In this document: positions 16,724 to 24,575 of the stretch, piece by piece | How positions within the stretch are numbered: position 1 is the stretch's first letter | Layout of the letters: each line of letters begins with the position of its first letter | DNA from: CAYZXT01 sp964482515 | GTDB taxonomy: Bacteria; Elusimicrobiota; Elusimicrobia; FEN-1173 | Assembly (NCBI GenBank): GCA_964482515.1 | Contig: CAYZXT010000004.1 | Coordinates: 75,374 to 139,373, forward strand | DNA length: 64,000 nucleotides | Direction: 5' to 3' | Made by a program: the position numbers and the translations under genes | The notes under the pieces: model-generated | Told to the model about the DNA's origin: nothing | The model's input: the letters and a program-made list of their open reading frames with translations, nothing else | Databases searched by the model: none

Positions 16724-18289
16724 CTACTCTTTTGCGACGGGGACCGTGAAATCGACGGTGGTGCCGCGGCCGACGCCGGACGTGATCCCGATGACGCCGC
16801 CCTGCGCCTCAACGATCCGCTTGGCCAGGGCCAGGCCCAGGCCGGCGCCTTCCACCTGGCCGGTGAAGGAATCTTCGATCTGATAGAACTTCTGAAAAAT
16901 CTTGGGCAGCTCTTCCGGCGGGATTCCCGGGCCGTTGTCTTCCACCCGCAGCCGGACCCAGTCGCCCTCCGCCGCGCCGTTGATGCGCACGGTCTTGCTC
17001 GCGCCCTTGTTGAACTTGACCGCGTTCTCCACCAGGTTCCGGACAACCTCGCGCACGCGGTCCACGTCCACCTTCACCGGGGGGAGCGCATCAAGGGAGG
17101 CGTCCAGCGTCACGACGGCCGACAGTCCCTCCAAATAGTTTTTTTGGTTGGACAGCGTGTCTTCCAACAGTTCCTTGATGGAAACCTTCTGCAGCTGCAG
17201 GTCCAGGTTTTCGGATTCAACCAGGCTGAAGGTGATGAGTTTTTCCACCAGGCTGGAAAGCTGCAGTCCCTGGCTCTTGATGGCGTGCAGCGCCTTTTTC
17301 TGGAAATCGTTCAGGTTGGCCCCGCCGTCGATGAGCAGCGGAGCGTAGCCGGTGATGGTGACCAGCGGCGTCTTGAGTTTATGGGAGATCAGCGAGAGGA
17401 AATTCCGTTTCAGGATTTCCTCTTTCCGGAGCTCCGTCACGTCGCGGACCACCATCAAATACCCCAGGAACTCCCGGGCGTCGCTCATTAGGCGGTTGAC
17501 GGCGCCCGAAAGATAGAAATGCTTTCCCTGATGCCGAACGAGCTCGATGGCGGCGCTCGGCTCCGCCCGCTCGATGATCATGGACAGAGGCGGGATGACG
17601 GAAAAATCCTTGATGAGGTGCTGGACGTTCACCTGGCCGATGGCGGCCTGGGGCGATACGCCGAAGAAATGTCCCGCCGCGTCGTTCATCAGCTGGATGT
17701 TGCCCGCTTCATCGACCAGCAGCGCGCCGTCCGACATCTCCCGGAACACCGTGGCCAGTTTTTCCTTCTCGTCCTTGACCTGGCTGAAGAGCTGGGCGTT
17801 CTCAATGGCGACGGCCGCCTGGGAAGCGAAGGCTTCGAAAGCCTTCAGGTCCTGATCGGTGAATCCCGTGTCGTCGATCTTGTTGATGGCTTCCACCACG
17901 CCGAGGAGGTGTCCTTTGGTCATCAGGGGGACGGCGAGGATCTGCCGCGTCTTGAATTCGCTTTTTTCGTCGCTCTTGCCGCTCCATCGGGGGTCGGAAC
18001 GACAGTCGTTGACGATGCACGCCTGACGGTTTTGAGCGACCCATCCCGCGAGGCCTTCGCCCACTTTGAGGCGGATCTGCTTGATCTGTTCGCCCGCGTC
18101 GCCGAGCACGACGTCGAAATAGAGTTCGTTGGTCTTTTCGTCCAGCAGCAGGATGGACGCGGTTTCGGCCTTCACCACGCGCGTGGCGAGCTCCATCACC
18201 GCTTCAAGCAGGTCCGCGCTGTCCAGTTTGGAGGACAGGATCCGGTTGGCCTGAAGCAACAGCTCGAAGTCCTGGATCGACAATGCCAT
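16724..18289 (-). CDS. Soluble GAF-PAS sensor histidine kinase
   Basis: 521 residues, with no membrane segment. A GAF domain spans about 20-170 (TASILLLDEKTNEL, then ILAVPLMTKGHLLGV). A PAS domain spans about 180-295 (MSDGALLVDEAGNIQLMNDA). The HisKA helix contains phospho-acceptor motif ISHKLKTPL near 305-315. The ATPase has N box VVRNLVENAVKFN, G1 box VEDNGPGI and G2 box GAGLGLALAKRI. No response regulator is next to it. A small cytosolic ligand or redox cue is likely but cannot be identified. Confidence 0.9.
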   Translation of the reverse strand: MALSIQDFELLLQANRILSSKLDSADLLEAVMELATRVVKAETASILLLDEKTNELYFDVVLGDAGEQIKQIRLKVGEGLAGWVAQNRQACIVNDCRSDPRWSGKSDEKSEFKTRQILAVPLMTKGHLLGVVEAINKIDDTGFTDQDLKAFEAFASQAAVAIENAQLFSQVKDEKEKLATVFREMSDGALLVDEAGNIQLMNDAAGHFFGVSPQAAIGQVNVQHLIKDFSVIPPLSMIIERAEPSAAIELVRHQGKHFYLSGAVNRLMSDAREFLGYLMVVRDVTELRKEEILKRNFLSLISHKLKTPLVTITGYAPLLIDGGANLNDFQKKALHAIKSQGLQLSSLVEKLITFSLVESENLDLQLQKVSIKELLEDTLSNQKNYLEGLSAVVTLDASLDALPPVKVDVDRVREVVRNLVENAVKFNKGASKTVRINGAAEGDWVRLRVEDNGPGIPPEELPKIFQKFYQIEDSFTGQVEGAGLGLALAKRIVEAQGGVIGITSGVGRGTTVDFTVPVAKE

Positions 18290-18388
18290 ACTATTCTCCC
18301 GCCGCGCAGGTACGACGCGCGATACGCGTTAAGAAAAAGTGTTACACGTTTTCCGCGTATTATCCAGGGGAAATTTAAATTCGGACAT

Positions 18389-18415
18389 AAAAAAAACCGC
18401 GGCCGAAAGCCGCGG
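18389..18415 (-). terminator. Intrinsic terminator after the outer-membrane protein gene
   Basis: Read on the minus strand, a 7-base-pair stem (CCGCGGC 18397-18403 with GCCGCGG 18409-18415) with a 5-base loop is followed by eight T residues (complement of A 18389-18396). Confidence 0.85.
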
Positions 18416-18443
18416 CAGCAAAGCGTTCAAACAAGGCCCGGCG

Positions 18444-19400
18444 CTAGAACCTCAATTCCACATCCATCCCCGCGTACTCCGCTTTTTTCTGCCGGCGGCC
18501 CTGAAAAACCTCATAACGGCCGGCCACGGAGAAAAAATCCGGTACGCCGATGACCGCGCCGGCGCGATAGTTGTCGGTGACCTTTGCCGGTCCGGTCTCA
18601 TAGGAATAACGTTTGAATTCTCCGGCCAGCGAAAACCATTTCGTAACGTCCTGCTTCATCCCAACCCCCCAGGCGCCGCCCGGGAAACCGCCCAGAAGCT
18701 CGATGGGAAGCCCCGCCCCGGCCTGTTCAACGGAAAACAGATCTCCCCGTTGGATGCCGCCGGCGATGGACCTGTTGTAGGAACGCTGTTCCCCGCCCAC
18801 GATCAAGGTCGTCATGTTCCAGAATTTTTCTTCGACGCTCCCAAGGACGGTCATTTCCTCTATCCTTGTCCATTGCAGGCTTTTGCCCGGAGGCTGGACG
18901 CGTTCTTCGTGGGACGTCTGCCGGAACGCGGCGCTCCATTTGTTCTGCACGGGGCCGCCCTTCGGCGGATCCACGATGCTGACCTTGGGCCACCAGCCGT
19001 CGTTCTTCACATACAATGATCCGGACCAGGCCCGCCAACGATAGGAATTCACGTCCTCCGAAAAAGAGGGCGTCACCCATAACGTAAAACCCAACCCCAC
19101 TTGGCGGAGATATTCCGCGCTGACGCCCAATTCGTTGGTGTAGGAGGTCCCGGGGGAGCCGCTCCATTCCCGCCCGATCCGCCGCGCGTAAAGCGCGTAA
19201 AGCGGCTGCTCAAAGTCGTCCGAGCCCCGCAAGGGGACGCGAAGCTTAAGGGAAATTGATTGCTCCGCATAGTCGCGGCTGCCGCTGTATGATCCGCCGC
19301 CGACTTCAACGCCCGCCGCCGCGCGGGAAACCGCGGCCCCCGCGCTCAGGACCGCGATGATCAATAACCCTATTTTTGTTTTTATGGTATTGGCCGCCAA
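18444..19400 (-). CDS. Putative outer-membrane beta-barrel protein
   Basis: 318 residues. A signal peptide ends near residue 28 (LLIIAVLSAGAAVSRAAA). The mature part alternates short amphipathic strands rich in Tyr, Trp and Gly (LYALYARRIGREW, GFTLWVTPSF, SLAGEFKRYSYE, SVAGRYEVFQG) and ends VELRF, the C-terminal Phe signal used by the BAM machinery. The family is not recognised. The start appears to be TTG, 2 bases after the stop of the 14-residue-repeat gene, so the two probably form one transcript. A strong terminator follows. Confidence 0.65.
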   Translation of the reverse strand: MAANTIKTKIGLLIIAVLSAGAAVSRAAAGVEVGGGSYSGSRDYAEQSISLKLRVPLRGSDDFEQPLYALYARRIGREWSGSPGTSYTNELGVSAEYLRQVGLGFTLWVTPSFSEDVNSYRWRAWSGSLYVKNDGWWPKVSIVDPPKGGPVQNKWSAAFRQTSHEERVQPPGKSLQWTRIEEMTVLGSVEEKFWNMTTLIVGGEQRSYNRSIAGGIQRGDLFSVEQAGAGLPIELLGGFPGGAWGVGMKQDVTKWFSLAGEFKRYSYETGPAKVTDNYRAGAVIGVPDFFSVAGRYEVFQGRRQKKAEYAGMDVELRF

Positions 19401-19402
19401 TT

Positions 19403-19852
19403 TTATTTGGAGCTATTCATTCGCTCGCCGCGGCGCTGCCGGCGTTCACCCTGGCGCTGCATACGCTCGCCGCGATTCTGCCGGCGCTCGCCCTGCTTCT
19501 GCATCCGTTCGCCATGTTTCTCGATGGCCTGTCCTTTTCGATCGAGCCGATTGGCGGCCTTTTCATGGCCTTCCTCGCGAAGTTCGTCGGCTTTCTCCTG
19601 CATCTTCTCGCCTCTTTCTTCAACGCGCTCTCCCCTTTCTTCGCGCCGCTCGCCTTGCCGCTCCAGTCGCTCGCCCCGATTTTCACGGCGCTCTCCCTGC
19701 CGCTCCATGCGTTCGCTTCGGTTTTTCATTTCCTGTTCCGAGATTTGAGTATCGCTTCCCTGCGCGGGAACCGCGTCTTCCGCTCGAAGTGAAACCGCCC
19801 CGACAAGAATCAGCCCTGCCGCCGCCGTCATTAGATTTTTACGGATTGACAT
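19403..19852 (-). CDS. Exported, highly charged protein with 14-residue repeats
   Basis: 149 residues from ATG 19852, set by GGGAGG 7 bases upstream. A signal peptide ends near residue 24 (LILVGAVSLRAEDA). From about residue 44 to the end it consists of tandem Arg/Glu/Gln-rich units of 14 residues such as RMERQGERRENRGE and RLERQGERREERGE, broken once by a variable segment (EKAADRL-like, about 88-115). The pattern predicts a long helix with charge stripes, possibly a coiled coil or polyanion-binding rod. No enzyme motif is present. It is cotranscribed with the beta-barrel protein downstream, suggesting an envelope role. Confidence 0.75.
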   Translation of the reverse strand: MSIRKNLMTAAAGLILVGAVSLRAEDAVPAQGSDTQISEQEMKNRSERMERQGERRENRGERLERQGERREERGERVEERGEKMQEKADELREEGHEKAANRLDRKGQAIEKHGERMQKQGERRQNRGERMQRQGERRQRRGERMNSSK

Positions 19853-19890
19853 GATCAGCCTCCCATGGGAATCGTCGTTTTGCGAAACAG

Positions 19891-20928
19891 TCACCGCTTT
19901 TGCTGCCGCTTCATGCGCTGGGCCCGTCTTCTTTGCTGGACGCCCTTCAGATGTTCCTGATACGTCTCAAAAAAATCATGTCCGCCCTGTTCGTTGGCCA
20001 CGAAATAGAGCGCGCCGGACGACGACGGGACGAGCGCGGCGATCATCGACGCCTTGCCGGGATTGCAGATCGGCCCCGGAGGGAGCCCGAAGTTCCGGTA
20101 GGTGTTGTAGGGGCTCGGCGACTCCAGATCTTTATACAAAATTCGATCCTTCCAATACCCCAAACTGAATTGAACCGTGGGATCGGATTCCAACCGCATC
20201 CTTTTTTTCAGCCGGTTGTGGAACACCGCCGAAATCAGCGGGCGCTCCTCGTCCTGGCTTGCTTCGCGCTCAATCATCGAGGCAAGGGTGACGACCTCCC
20301 GGCGCGTCCAGGGTTTTTTCCGGCCGGGGAATTTAAACTGCTCTCCCGCGGCCGAGGTGGAAACGGACGCATCAAAATCCGGTCGCAGCCCGGCCGCTTC
20401 CGACAACACGTCGCGCCAGGCGTCCTCGAACCGCGCGCGCATCAATTCCACGACGACATGAGCAGGAGTCTGCGGCTCGAAAAAATAGGTGTCCGGGTAA
20501 AGGAACCCTTCGGCGGAAGCGCTCGCCGCCGCGACGGTGAATTCATCGGCCGGGCACACGCCTTCTTTTTCCAGCCGCTCTGCGATCTGCCAGGACGCGA
20601 ACCCTTCGGGGACCGTGATCTTCACCCGCCGCGTGCGCCCTCCGACGAGGCTGTCCAATATCCCCCAGGCGGAGGCCCCGGGCTTCAGTTCATAGATCCC
20701 CGCCTTCAACCGGCTGGTGGCGCCGCGCAGGCGGACCAGAAACAGGAACCAGCGGCGGGAACGGATTTGCCCGTCCGCGTGAAGCCGGGAGGCAACCTGC
20801 CCCGCCGAGGCCCCGGCCGGTATCGAGAAGATCGCCTCGCGCGAAGAAGCCGGCGCCGAATTGAGCCGCCACCCCATGCCCAGAATTATCAGAATCGCCG
20901 CCGCCCACCACGCCCATCGCCGCGCCAT
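19891..20928 (-). CDS. mltG: Endolytic transglycosylase MltG
   Basis: 345 residues. One N-terminal membrane anchor (AWWAAAILIILGMGW) precedes a periplasmic LysM-like subdomain (IPAGASAGQVASRL) and the YceG catalytic domain. The active-site Glu lies in LASMIEREA, followed by SAVFHNRLKKRMRLESDPTV, YNTYRNFGLPPGPICNPG and a C-terminal FVANEQGGHDF. MltG cleaves nascent glycan strands and sets their length. It follows ruvX by 12 bases, a frequent pairing. Confidence 0.95.
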   Translation of the reverse strand: MARRWAWWAAAILIILGMGWRLNSAPASSREAIFSIPAGASAGQVASRLHADGQIRSRRWFLFLVRLRGATSRLKAGIYELKPGASAWGILDSLVGGRTRRVKITVPEGFASWQIAERLEKEGVCPADEFTVAAASASAEGFLYPDTYFFEPQTPAHVVVELMRARFEDAWRDVLSEAAGLRPDFDASVSTSAAGEQFKFPGRKKPWTRREVVTLASMIEREASQDEERPLISAVFHNRLKKRMRLESDPTVQFSLGYWKDRILYKDLESPSPYNTYRNFGLPPGPICNPGKASMIAALVPSSSGALYFVANEQGGHDFFETYQEHLKGVQQRRRAQRMKRQQKR

Positions 20929-20940
20929 GTCCGCCGCTCC

Positions 20941-21360
20941 CTACGCTTTCTTCCGTCCGTCCAAATACGACTGCAAAATCAGGCAGGCCGCCATCTGGTC
21001 CCTGGCTTGTTTCCGTTTTTTGGGACGCATCGACATCTCTTCCGTCAAAAACTTCTCCGCCTGCCACGTGGTCAAACGCTCGTCGACGAAAAAAACGGGG
21101 AGACCCGTCGCGACCTTCAGTTTTTCGGCGAAACGGCGCGCCGCCGCCGCGCTGTCTCCCTCGCTGCCGTCCATGTTCCGCGGCAGCCCCAAAACAATCA
21201 CATCCGCCTTGTGACGTTCCGCCAGTTCCTTCAACCCATCCAAAAGTTCTTTCTCGGATTTTGTTTCCAGGAACGCCAGCGGGTGCGCCAGGAGGCCGAG
21301 CTCATCGGAAATAGCCACACCCGCCCGGGCGCGGCCCCAATCCACGCCGATCGCTATCAC
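20941..21360 (-). CDS. ruvX: RuvX/YqgF Holliday-junction resolvase-like protein
   Basis: 139 residues. RNase H-fold protein linked to pre-16S rRNA 5' processing and junction resolution. The first strand IAIGVDWGRARAGVAISD carries the catalytic Asp. VIVLGLPRNMDGSEG and VFFVDERLTTWQAE follow with the conserved Glu, and the C-terminal KKRKQARDQMAACLIL has the final Asp. It lies between the polysaccharide deacetylase and mltG on the same strand. Confidence 0.95.
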   Translation of the reverse strand: MIAIGVDWGRARAGVAISDELGLLAHPLAFLETKSEKELLDGLKELAERHKADVIVLGLPRNMDGSEGDSAAAARRFAEKLKVATGLPVFFVDERLTTWQAEKFLTEEMSMRPKKRKQARDQMAACLILQSYLDGRKKA

Positions 21361-21412
21361 GAATGGACCCGCTTCTCTTGATCTAAGCTCATGGAAAATG
21401 GAGGAGACGTTT

Positions 21413-22225
21413 TTAAGAGGGGGGAAGGACCGAATCTCGCCCGGCGACCGCCCGCGCAGGCCGGGTGGCCTGGACCGTGGCCGCCCTGTCGTGCGGGAAG
21501 CACCAGGACGCCACCGTCTGCGGATCGACTCGCTCTTCGAGCATTTCGGAGATGGTGAGGAATTGGAAACCCTTCGCGCGCAGATCCGAGATCAACTGCG
21601 GCAGGATCCGGATGGTTTCTTCCACGCCCGAATGCAGCAGGACGACCCCGCCGTCCGCCGCCGCGGCCATGACGCGCTGGTAGATTTTTTCCGGCGCGGG
21701 ACGGTTGTGGTCCTGGGGAAACACGTTCCATAAAATCATCCGGTACCCGTCCTGCGACGCCATCTCAAGGATGCGCCGGTTATGCCGGCCGCCCGGCGGA
21801 CGGAAATACAGCGTTTGTTTATTGATCGTCCGCTCCACCAGGCTTCTCGTATCGTTGAGTTCGCGTTCCGCCTCGAATAACGGGAGCGCCGTCAGGTTGG
21901 GGTGGGTATAGCTATGGTTGGCCACTTCGTGTCCCGCCCAGGAAATGGCCCGCGTCAAATCCGGATGGCGCTCCACTTGGGACCCCACGACGAAAAAAGT
22001 GGCCGCCACGTGGTTTTCCGCCAGGATGTTCAGGAGCCGTTCCGTGTAGCCGGGATGGGGGCCGTCGTCGAAGGTGAGGGCGATGCGGTAAGGGGTATAA
22101 ATTCGCGTCGTTTTAAAATCGCCGCGGGTGGAAAAAACGGAAACGCTCCCCAAAAAGAAAACACCGAGAATGAGCAAAACGGCTTGATAGCGGCGGATCA
22201 CAAACCGGGATCTGGGTTTTATCAT
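21413..22225 (-). CDS. Polysaccharide deacetylase (NodB domain), membrane-anchored
   Basis: 270 residues from ATG 22225, which makes an ATGA overlap with thpR; an ATG 12 bases further up is also possible. One hydrophobic anchor (AVLLILGVFFLGSVSVF) is followed by the NodB domain. Motif 1 is TFDDGPHPGY (catalytic Asp and metal Asp), motif 2 is HSYTH (metal His pair), motif 3 is YFRPPGG, and LLHSG provides the late His. It removes N-acetyl groups from peptidoglycan or another amino-sugar polymer. The C-terminal 35 residues are Arg/Ala-rich and unlike the family. Confidence 0.9.
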   Translation of the reverse strand: MIKPRSRFVIRRYQAVLLILGVFFLGSVSVFSTRGDFKTTRIYTPYRIALTFDDGPHPGYTERLLNILAENHVAATFFVVGSQVERHPDLTRAISWAGHEVANHSYTHPNLTALPLFEAERELNDTRSLVERTINKQTLYFRPPGGRHNRRILEMASQDGYRMILWNVFPQDHNRPAPEKIYQRVMAAAADGGVVLLHSGVEETIRILPQLISDLRAKGFQFLTISEMLEERVDPQTVASWCFPHDRAATVQATRPARAVAGRDSVLPPS

Positions 22226-22785
22226 GCCCTGGGGCATTCATGCTCCTTAAAGGGACATCGGCGCAACACCGTATAAAGCGGCCCCTGGGGCCGCAACTCG
22301 CTCTGCATGACGTTCAATTCATTCGCCTCAAAACCGCCGAAGGACGCGGAGGCGTCGCTCTTCACGGCGCCCGGCGAGCCATCTTTGAACCGGCCCAACG
22401 TCACGTGCGGACGATAGGGTCGCCTTTCCCGTGGGAAACCCAAAGCCGTCAAGTTCGTCTCCAGATTTTCCGCCAGGCGGACCAGCGCGCTCTTCCCCTC
22501 GGAAATTCCGGCCCAGACGATCCTCGGTCCCCGCGAATAAGGGAAAACGCCGAGACCTTTCAACTCCACACGGAACGGCCGTTCGTTCTCGGCTGCTTTT
22601 CGCGCGGCGGAATCCACTTCGGCCAACCGGCCCGGCTGAACTTCTCCCAAAAACCTGAGGGTGATGTGGAACGCGTCGATGCCGGTCCAACGGGCGCCCG
22701 GCAAAAATTCTTTCAGGCGCCGCTGCGCTTCCGACAAAACGCCGGACGCAACCGGCGGCACGGAAACGGCCAAGAAAATTCGCAT
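22222..22785 (-). CDS. thpR: RNA 2',3'-cyclic phosphodiesterase (ThpR/LigT)
   Basis: 187 residues from ATG 22785 (MRIFLAVSVPP), the family-typical beginning; a longer reading to 22860 adds non-family sequence. The two HxTx motifs FHITLRFLG and PHVTLGRF form the 2H active site. It hydrolyses 2',3'-cyclic phosphates or ligates 2'-5' RNA ends in vitro. It is first in the thpR-deacetylase-ruvX-mltG run and divergent from the peroxiredoxin. Confidence 0.92.
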   Translation of the reverse strand: MRIFLAVSVPPVASGVLSEAQRRLKEFLPGARWTGIDAFHITLRFLGEVQPGRLAEVDSAARKAAENERPFRVELKGLGVFPYSRGPRIVWAGISEGKSALVRLAENLETNLTALGFPRERRPYRPHVTLGRFKDGSPGAVKSDASASFGGFEANELNVMQSELRPQGPLYTVLRRCPFKEHECPRA

Positions 22786-22952
22786 GACTCGCGGCGAAAG
22801 CCTCCCATGAAATGATCCGTAAACAGAAATAAAAATAGCATAGGAACCCGCAAAAGGCAAACAATCTCAAAATATTTACATAAGTTTACACGGACGAATC
22901 CCTTCACGCTAGACAGTTCTTTTATTGCCGGACCCGCCCAAATTCTATGTTA

Positions 22953-22983
22953 TTGACAGTACCCCGGGGCCATCCTATATAAT
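22953..22983 (+). promoter_or_regulatory. Strong sigma70-type promoter of the peroxiredoxin transcript
   Basis: A perfect TTGACA (22953-22958) is followed by TATATAAT (22976-22983); spacing is 17 bases to TATATA or 19 to TATAAT. Start of transcription near 22990 would give a leader of about 190 bases before the peroxiredoxin ATG. Confidence 0.75.
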
Positions 22984-23011
22984 GGACGCTTCTTCGTTGG
23001 AACAAAAACCG

Positions 23012-23143
23012 GACCACCCCGTTATAGGGTGTGCAAGGTTTAAGTCTTGAAGGAGGTGGCTTATGGGTCCCGGATGCGGCTGCTAATTAAGATTTAAGGC
23101 AAATGATTTGCCCACCTGGCGGTCCCGCTTCGGCGGGATCGCC
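23012..23143 (+). promoter_or_regulatory. Structured leader with competing hairpins and anti-Shine-Dalgarno segments
   Basis: Hairpin I pairs CACCC (23015-23019) with GGGTG (23027-23031). Overlapping CCACC (23014-23018) could instead pair with GGTGG (23055-23059) of the small ORF's ribosome site. After the small ORF, hairpin II pairs GGCAAA (23098-23103) with TTTGCC (23107-23112). CCACCT (23112-23117) is complementary to AGGTGG (23054-23059). Hairpin III is an 11-pair stem (23118-23128 with 23133-23143) closed by a UUCG tetraloop. No known riboswitch consensus was recognised. The arrangement suggests translation-dependent switching; that is inference. Confidence 0.55.
23063..23086 (+). CDS. 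Seven-residue leader peptide MGPGCGC
   Basis: ATG-GGT-CCC-GGA-TGC-GGC-TGC-TAA. It is preceded by AAGGAGGT at 23050-23057, complementary to the 16S 3' end without mismatch, 5 bases from the ATG, so it is very likely translated. It lies between the promoter and the peroxiredoxin gene. The only informative residues are two cysteines in a Cys-Gly-Cys end, either a readout of cysteinyl-tRNA supply or a thiol peptide in its own right. No homologue is known to me. Confidence 0.6.
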   Translation: MGPGCGC

Positions 23144-23181
23144 TACGTTTTGAAAGTCCACTTATCTATCTGGAGGAGTAT

Positions 23182-23790
23182 ATGCAAAAGAACGGTTCCG
23201 TCGCTGCGGAGAACCTCATGGTTCCCGTCAAGATCAATCAGGATGTTCCGGATTTCAAGGCCGACGCTTTCGTCGAGAATGAGATCAAATCCATAAAACT
23301 GTCCGATTATAAAGGCAAATGGGTCGTTTTGATTTTCTATCCGGCCGACTTCACCTTCGTCTGTCCGACGGAACTGGAAGAGACCGCGTCTTTCTACGAG
23401 GAGTTCAAGAAAGCGGGCGCGGAAGTCATGAGCGTCAGCACCGACACCGCCTTCGCCCACAAAGCGTGGCACGACACCTCCCCCGCCATCAAAAAAATCA
23501 AGTTCCCCATGGTCGCCGACCCGACCGGCAAACTGTCCCGCCTCTTCGGGACCTATATTGAGGAAGAGGGATTGTCCCTCCGCGGCAGCTTCATCATCGA
23601 CCCCGACGGCAAACTGAAGACCATCGAGATCGATGACAACAGCATCGGCCGCAGCGCCAAGGAGTTGCTCCGCAAGCTCCAGGCCGCCATTTTCGTGCGG
23701 CAAACCGGCGGCAAAGAAGTCTGCCCCGCCAACTGGGAACCGGGAAAGAAGACCCTGAAACCCGGCGTGGACCTGATCGGAAAGATCTGA
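23182..23790 (+). CDS. Typical 2-Cys peroxiredoxin (AhpC/Prx1 family)
   Basis: 202 residues. It reduces hydrogen peroxide, organic peroxides or peroxynitrite in the cytosol. The peroxidatic Cys61 lies in FYPADFTFVCPTEL and the resolving Cys181 in GGKEVCPANW. The C-terminal segment after the resolving Cys is the short kind seen in AhpC. GGAGGAG lies 4 bases before the ATG. No ahpF or thioredoxin reductase is adjacent, so the reductant is unknown. Expression is probably controlled by the structured leader with its Cys-containing small ORF. A strong terminator follows. Confidence 0.95.
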   Translation: MQKNGSVAAENLMVPVKINQDVPDFKADAFVENEIKSIKLSDYKGKWVVLIFYPADFTFVCPTELEETASFYEEFKKAGAEVMSVSTDTAFAHKAWHDTSPAIKKIKFPMVADPTGKLSRLFGTYIEEEGLSLRGSFIIDPDGKLKTIEIDDNSIGRSAKELLRKLQAAIFVRQTGGKEVCPANWEPGKKTLKPGVDLIGKI

Positions 23791-23863
23791 CCGAGCCGTG
23801 GTGCGAGGAAATGGTTGAAGGGCGCTAGCCCGGAAACCATAGCCCGAAATGTACTTTAAAGGA

Positions 23864-23899
23864 CCCCTTTGCGGCTTCATCGCCGCGGAGGGGTTTTTT
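23864..23899 (+). terminator. Intrinsic terminator after the peroxiredoxin
   Basis: A 12-pair stem (23864-23875 with 23882-23893, two G-U pairs) and 6-base loop are followed by six T residues at 23894-23899. The stretch 23791-23860 before it contains another small hairpin (GGGC/GCCC) of unknown meaning. Confidence 0.9.
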
Positions 23900-23932
23900 C
23901 ATGCCGGAAACCCAGGCTTAATCGTTATTCGG

Positions 23933-23962
23933 TTGACAGTTTTCCGGCGCAAAAGTTAGAAT
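23933..23962 (+). promoter_or_regulatory. Promoter of the rpmH operon
   Basis: TTGACA (23933-23938), 18-base spacer, TAGAAT (23957-23962). The rpmH ATG is at 23972, only 9 bases after the -10 box, so this transcript would be leaderless or nearly so. No Shine-Dalgarno precedes rpmH. Confidence 0.65.
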
Positions 23963-23971
23963 ACTACCCTT

Positions 23972-24100
23972 ATGGCAGCCAAACGAACCTTTCAACCTCA
24001 TAAACGCCGAAGAAAAAAAACCATCGGTTTTCGCGCACGCATGGCCACCCCCGGCGGCAGACGAGTGCTTAAACGCCGCCGTCAAAAGGGCCGCTGGTAA
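23972..24100 (+). CDS. rpmH: 50S ribosomal protein L34
   Basis: 42 residues, very basic: starts MAAKRTFQPHKRRRKK, continues with TIGFRARMATPGG and ends RRRQKGRW. This is the full L34 pattern (KRTFQP, GFRARM, R-K-VL-RRR-KGR). It heads the classical rpmH-rnpA-yidD-yidC order. The last residues (GRW) replace the usual K/R-L-T tail. Confidence 0.96.
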   Translation: MAAKRTFQPHKRRRKKTIGFRARMATPGGRRVLKRRRQKGRW

Positions 24101-24173
24101 CTCAATCCCTGATCCGTTTTTGTTGATGCCGGACGTTGGCCGTTTGTTCGCCGCCGTCCGCGGGATTTAATCC

Positions 24174-24575
24174 ATGCGTTTCACTTTCCAGGCCCACGAG
24201 CGTCTGCGCCGGTCGACCGATTTTATGCGGGCGCGCCGAACGGGGCGCCGCAAGCAGGGACGCTTCCTGGTGATCTGGCTTTCGCAGCGGGATGAAAAGC
24301 CCGCGCGGGCCAACCGCCTCGGCGTCGTCGTCGGGCGCAAGAGCGGAAACGCGGTCAAACGGAACGGATTCAAGCGCCGCGTCAGGGAAGTTTTTCGGTT
24401 GAACAAGCACCGCTGGTCCCGAGGCTGGGACTTGGTCGTGACGCCCCGACGGGACATTGCGAGAGATGAATTTCCGCCGTCATACCAGAACCTCGCCGCG
24501 GATTTCCTCGAACTAGCGAAGCCCCTTCTCAAGCCGGCCGGAACCGATCCGTCCTCTTCGGTGGAAAAAACATGA
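24174..24575 (+). CDS. rnpA: Ribonuclease P protein component
   Basis: 133 residues. Protein cofactor of RNase P, which matures tRNA 5' ends. FTFQAHERLRRSTDFMRARR opens the protein in blocks typical of the family (the F-RL-S-F pattern). The RNR signature is VVGRKSGNAVKRNGFKRRVRE, giving the basic RNA-binding cleft. It follows rpmH with a 73-base gap and overlaps yidD by 4 bases. Confidence 0.92.
   Translation: MRFTFQAHERLRRSTDFMRARRTGRRKQGRFLVIWLSQRDEKPARANRLGVVVGRKSGNAVKRNGFKRRVREVFRLNKHRWSRGWDLVVTPRRDIARDEFPPSYQNLAADFLELAKPLLKPAGTDPSSSVEKT

Noticed and set aside
16651..17046. N-terminal extension of TldD into the sensor kinase gene
   Set aside because: The added residues are Ser/Arg/Pro-rich shadow of the kinase; TldD family similarity begins at ATG 16650.
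19403..19760. Periodic DNA repeats resembling a CRISPR or minisatellite array
   Set aside because: The periodicity (about 42 bases) keeps one reading frame and encodes the 14-residue protein repeat; there are no unique spacers and no cas genes.
22990..23181. A known riboswitch class in the peroxiredoxin leader
   Set aside because: No consensus of the common classes (TPP, SAM, cobalamin, glycine, fluoride, guanidine, manganese) could be matched by eye; the structure is reported as unclassified.
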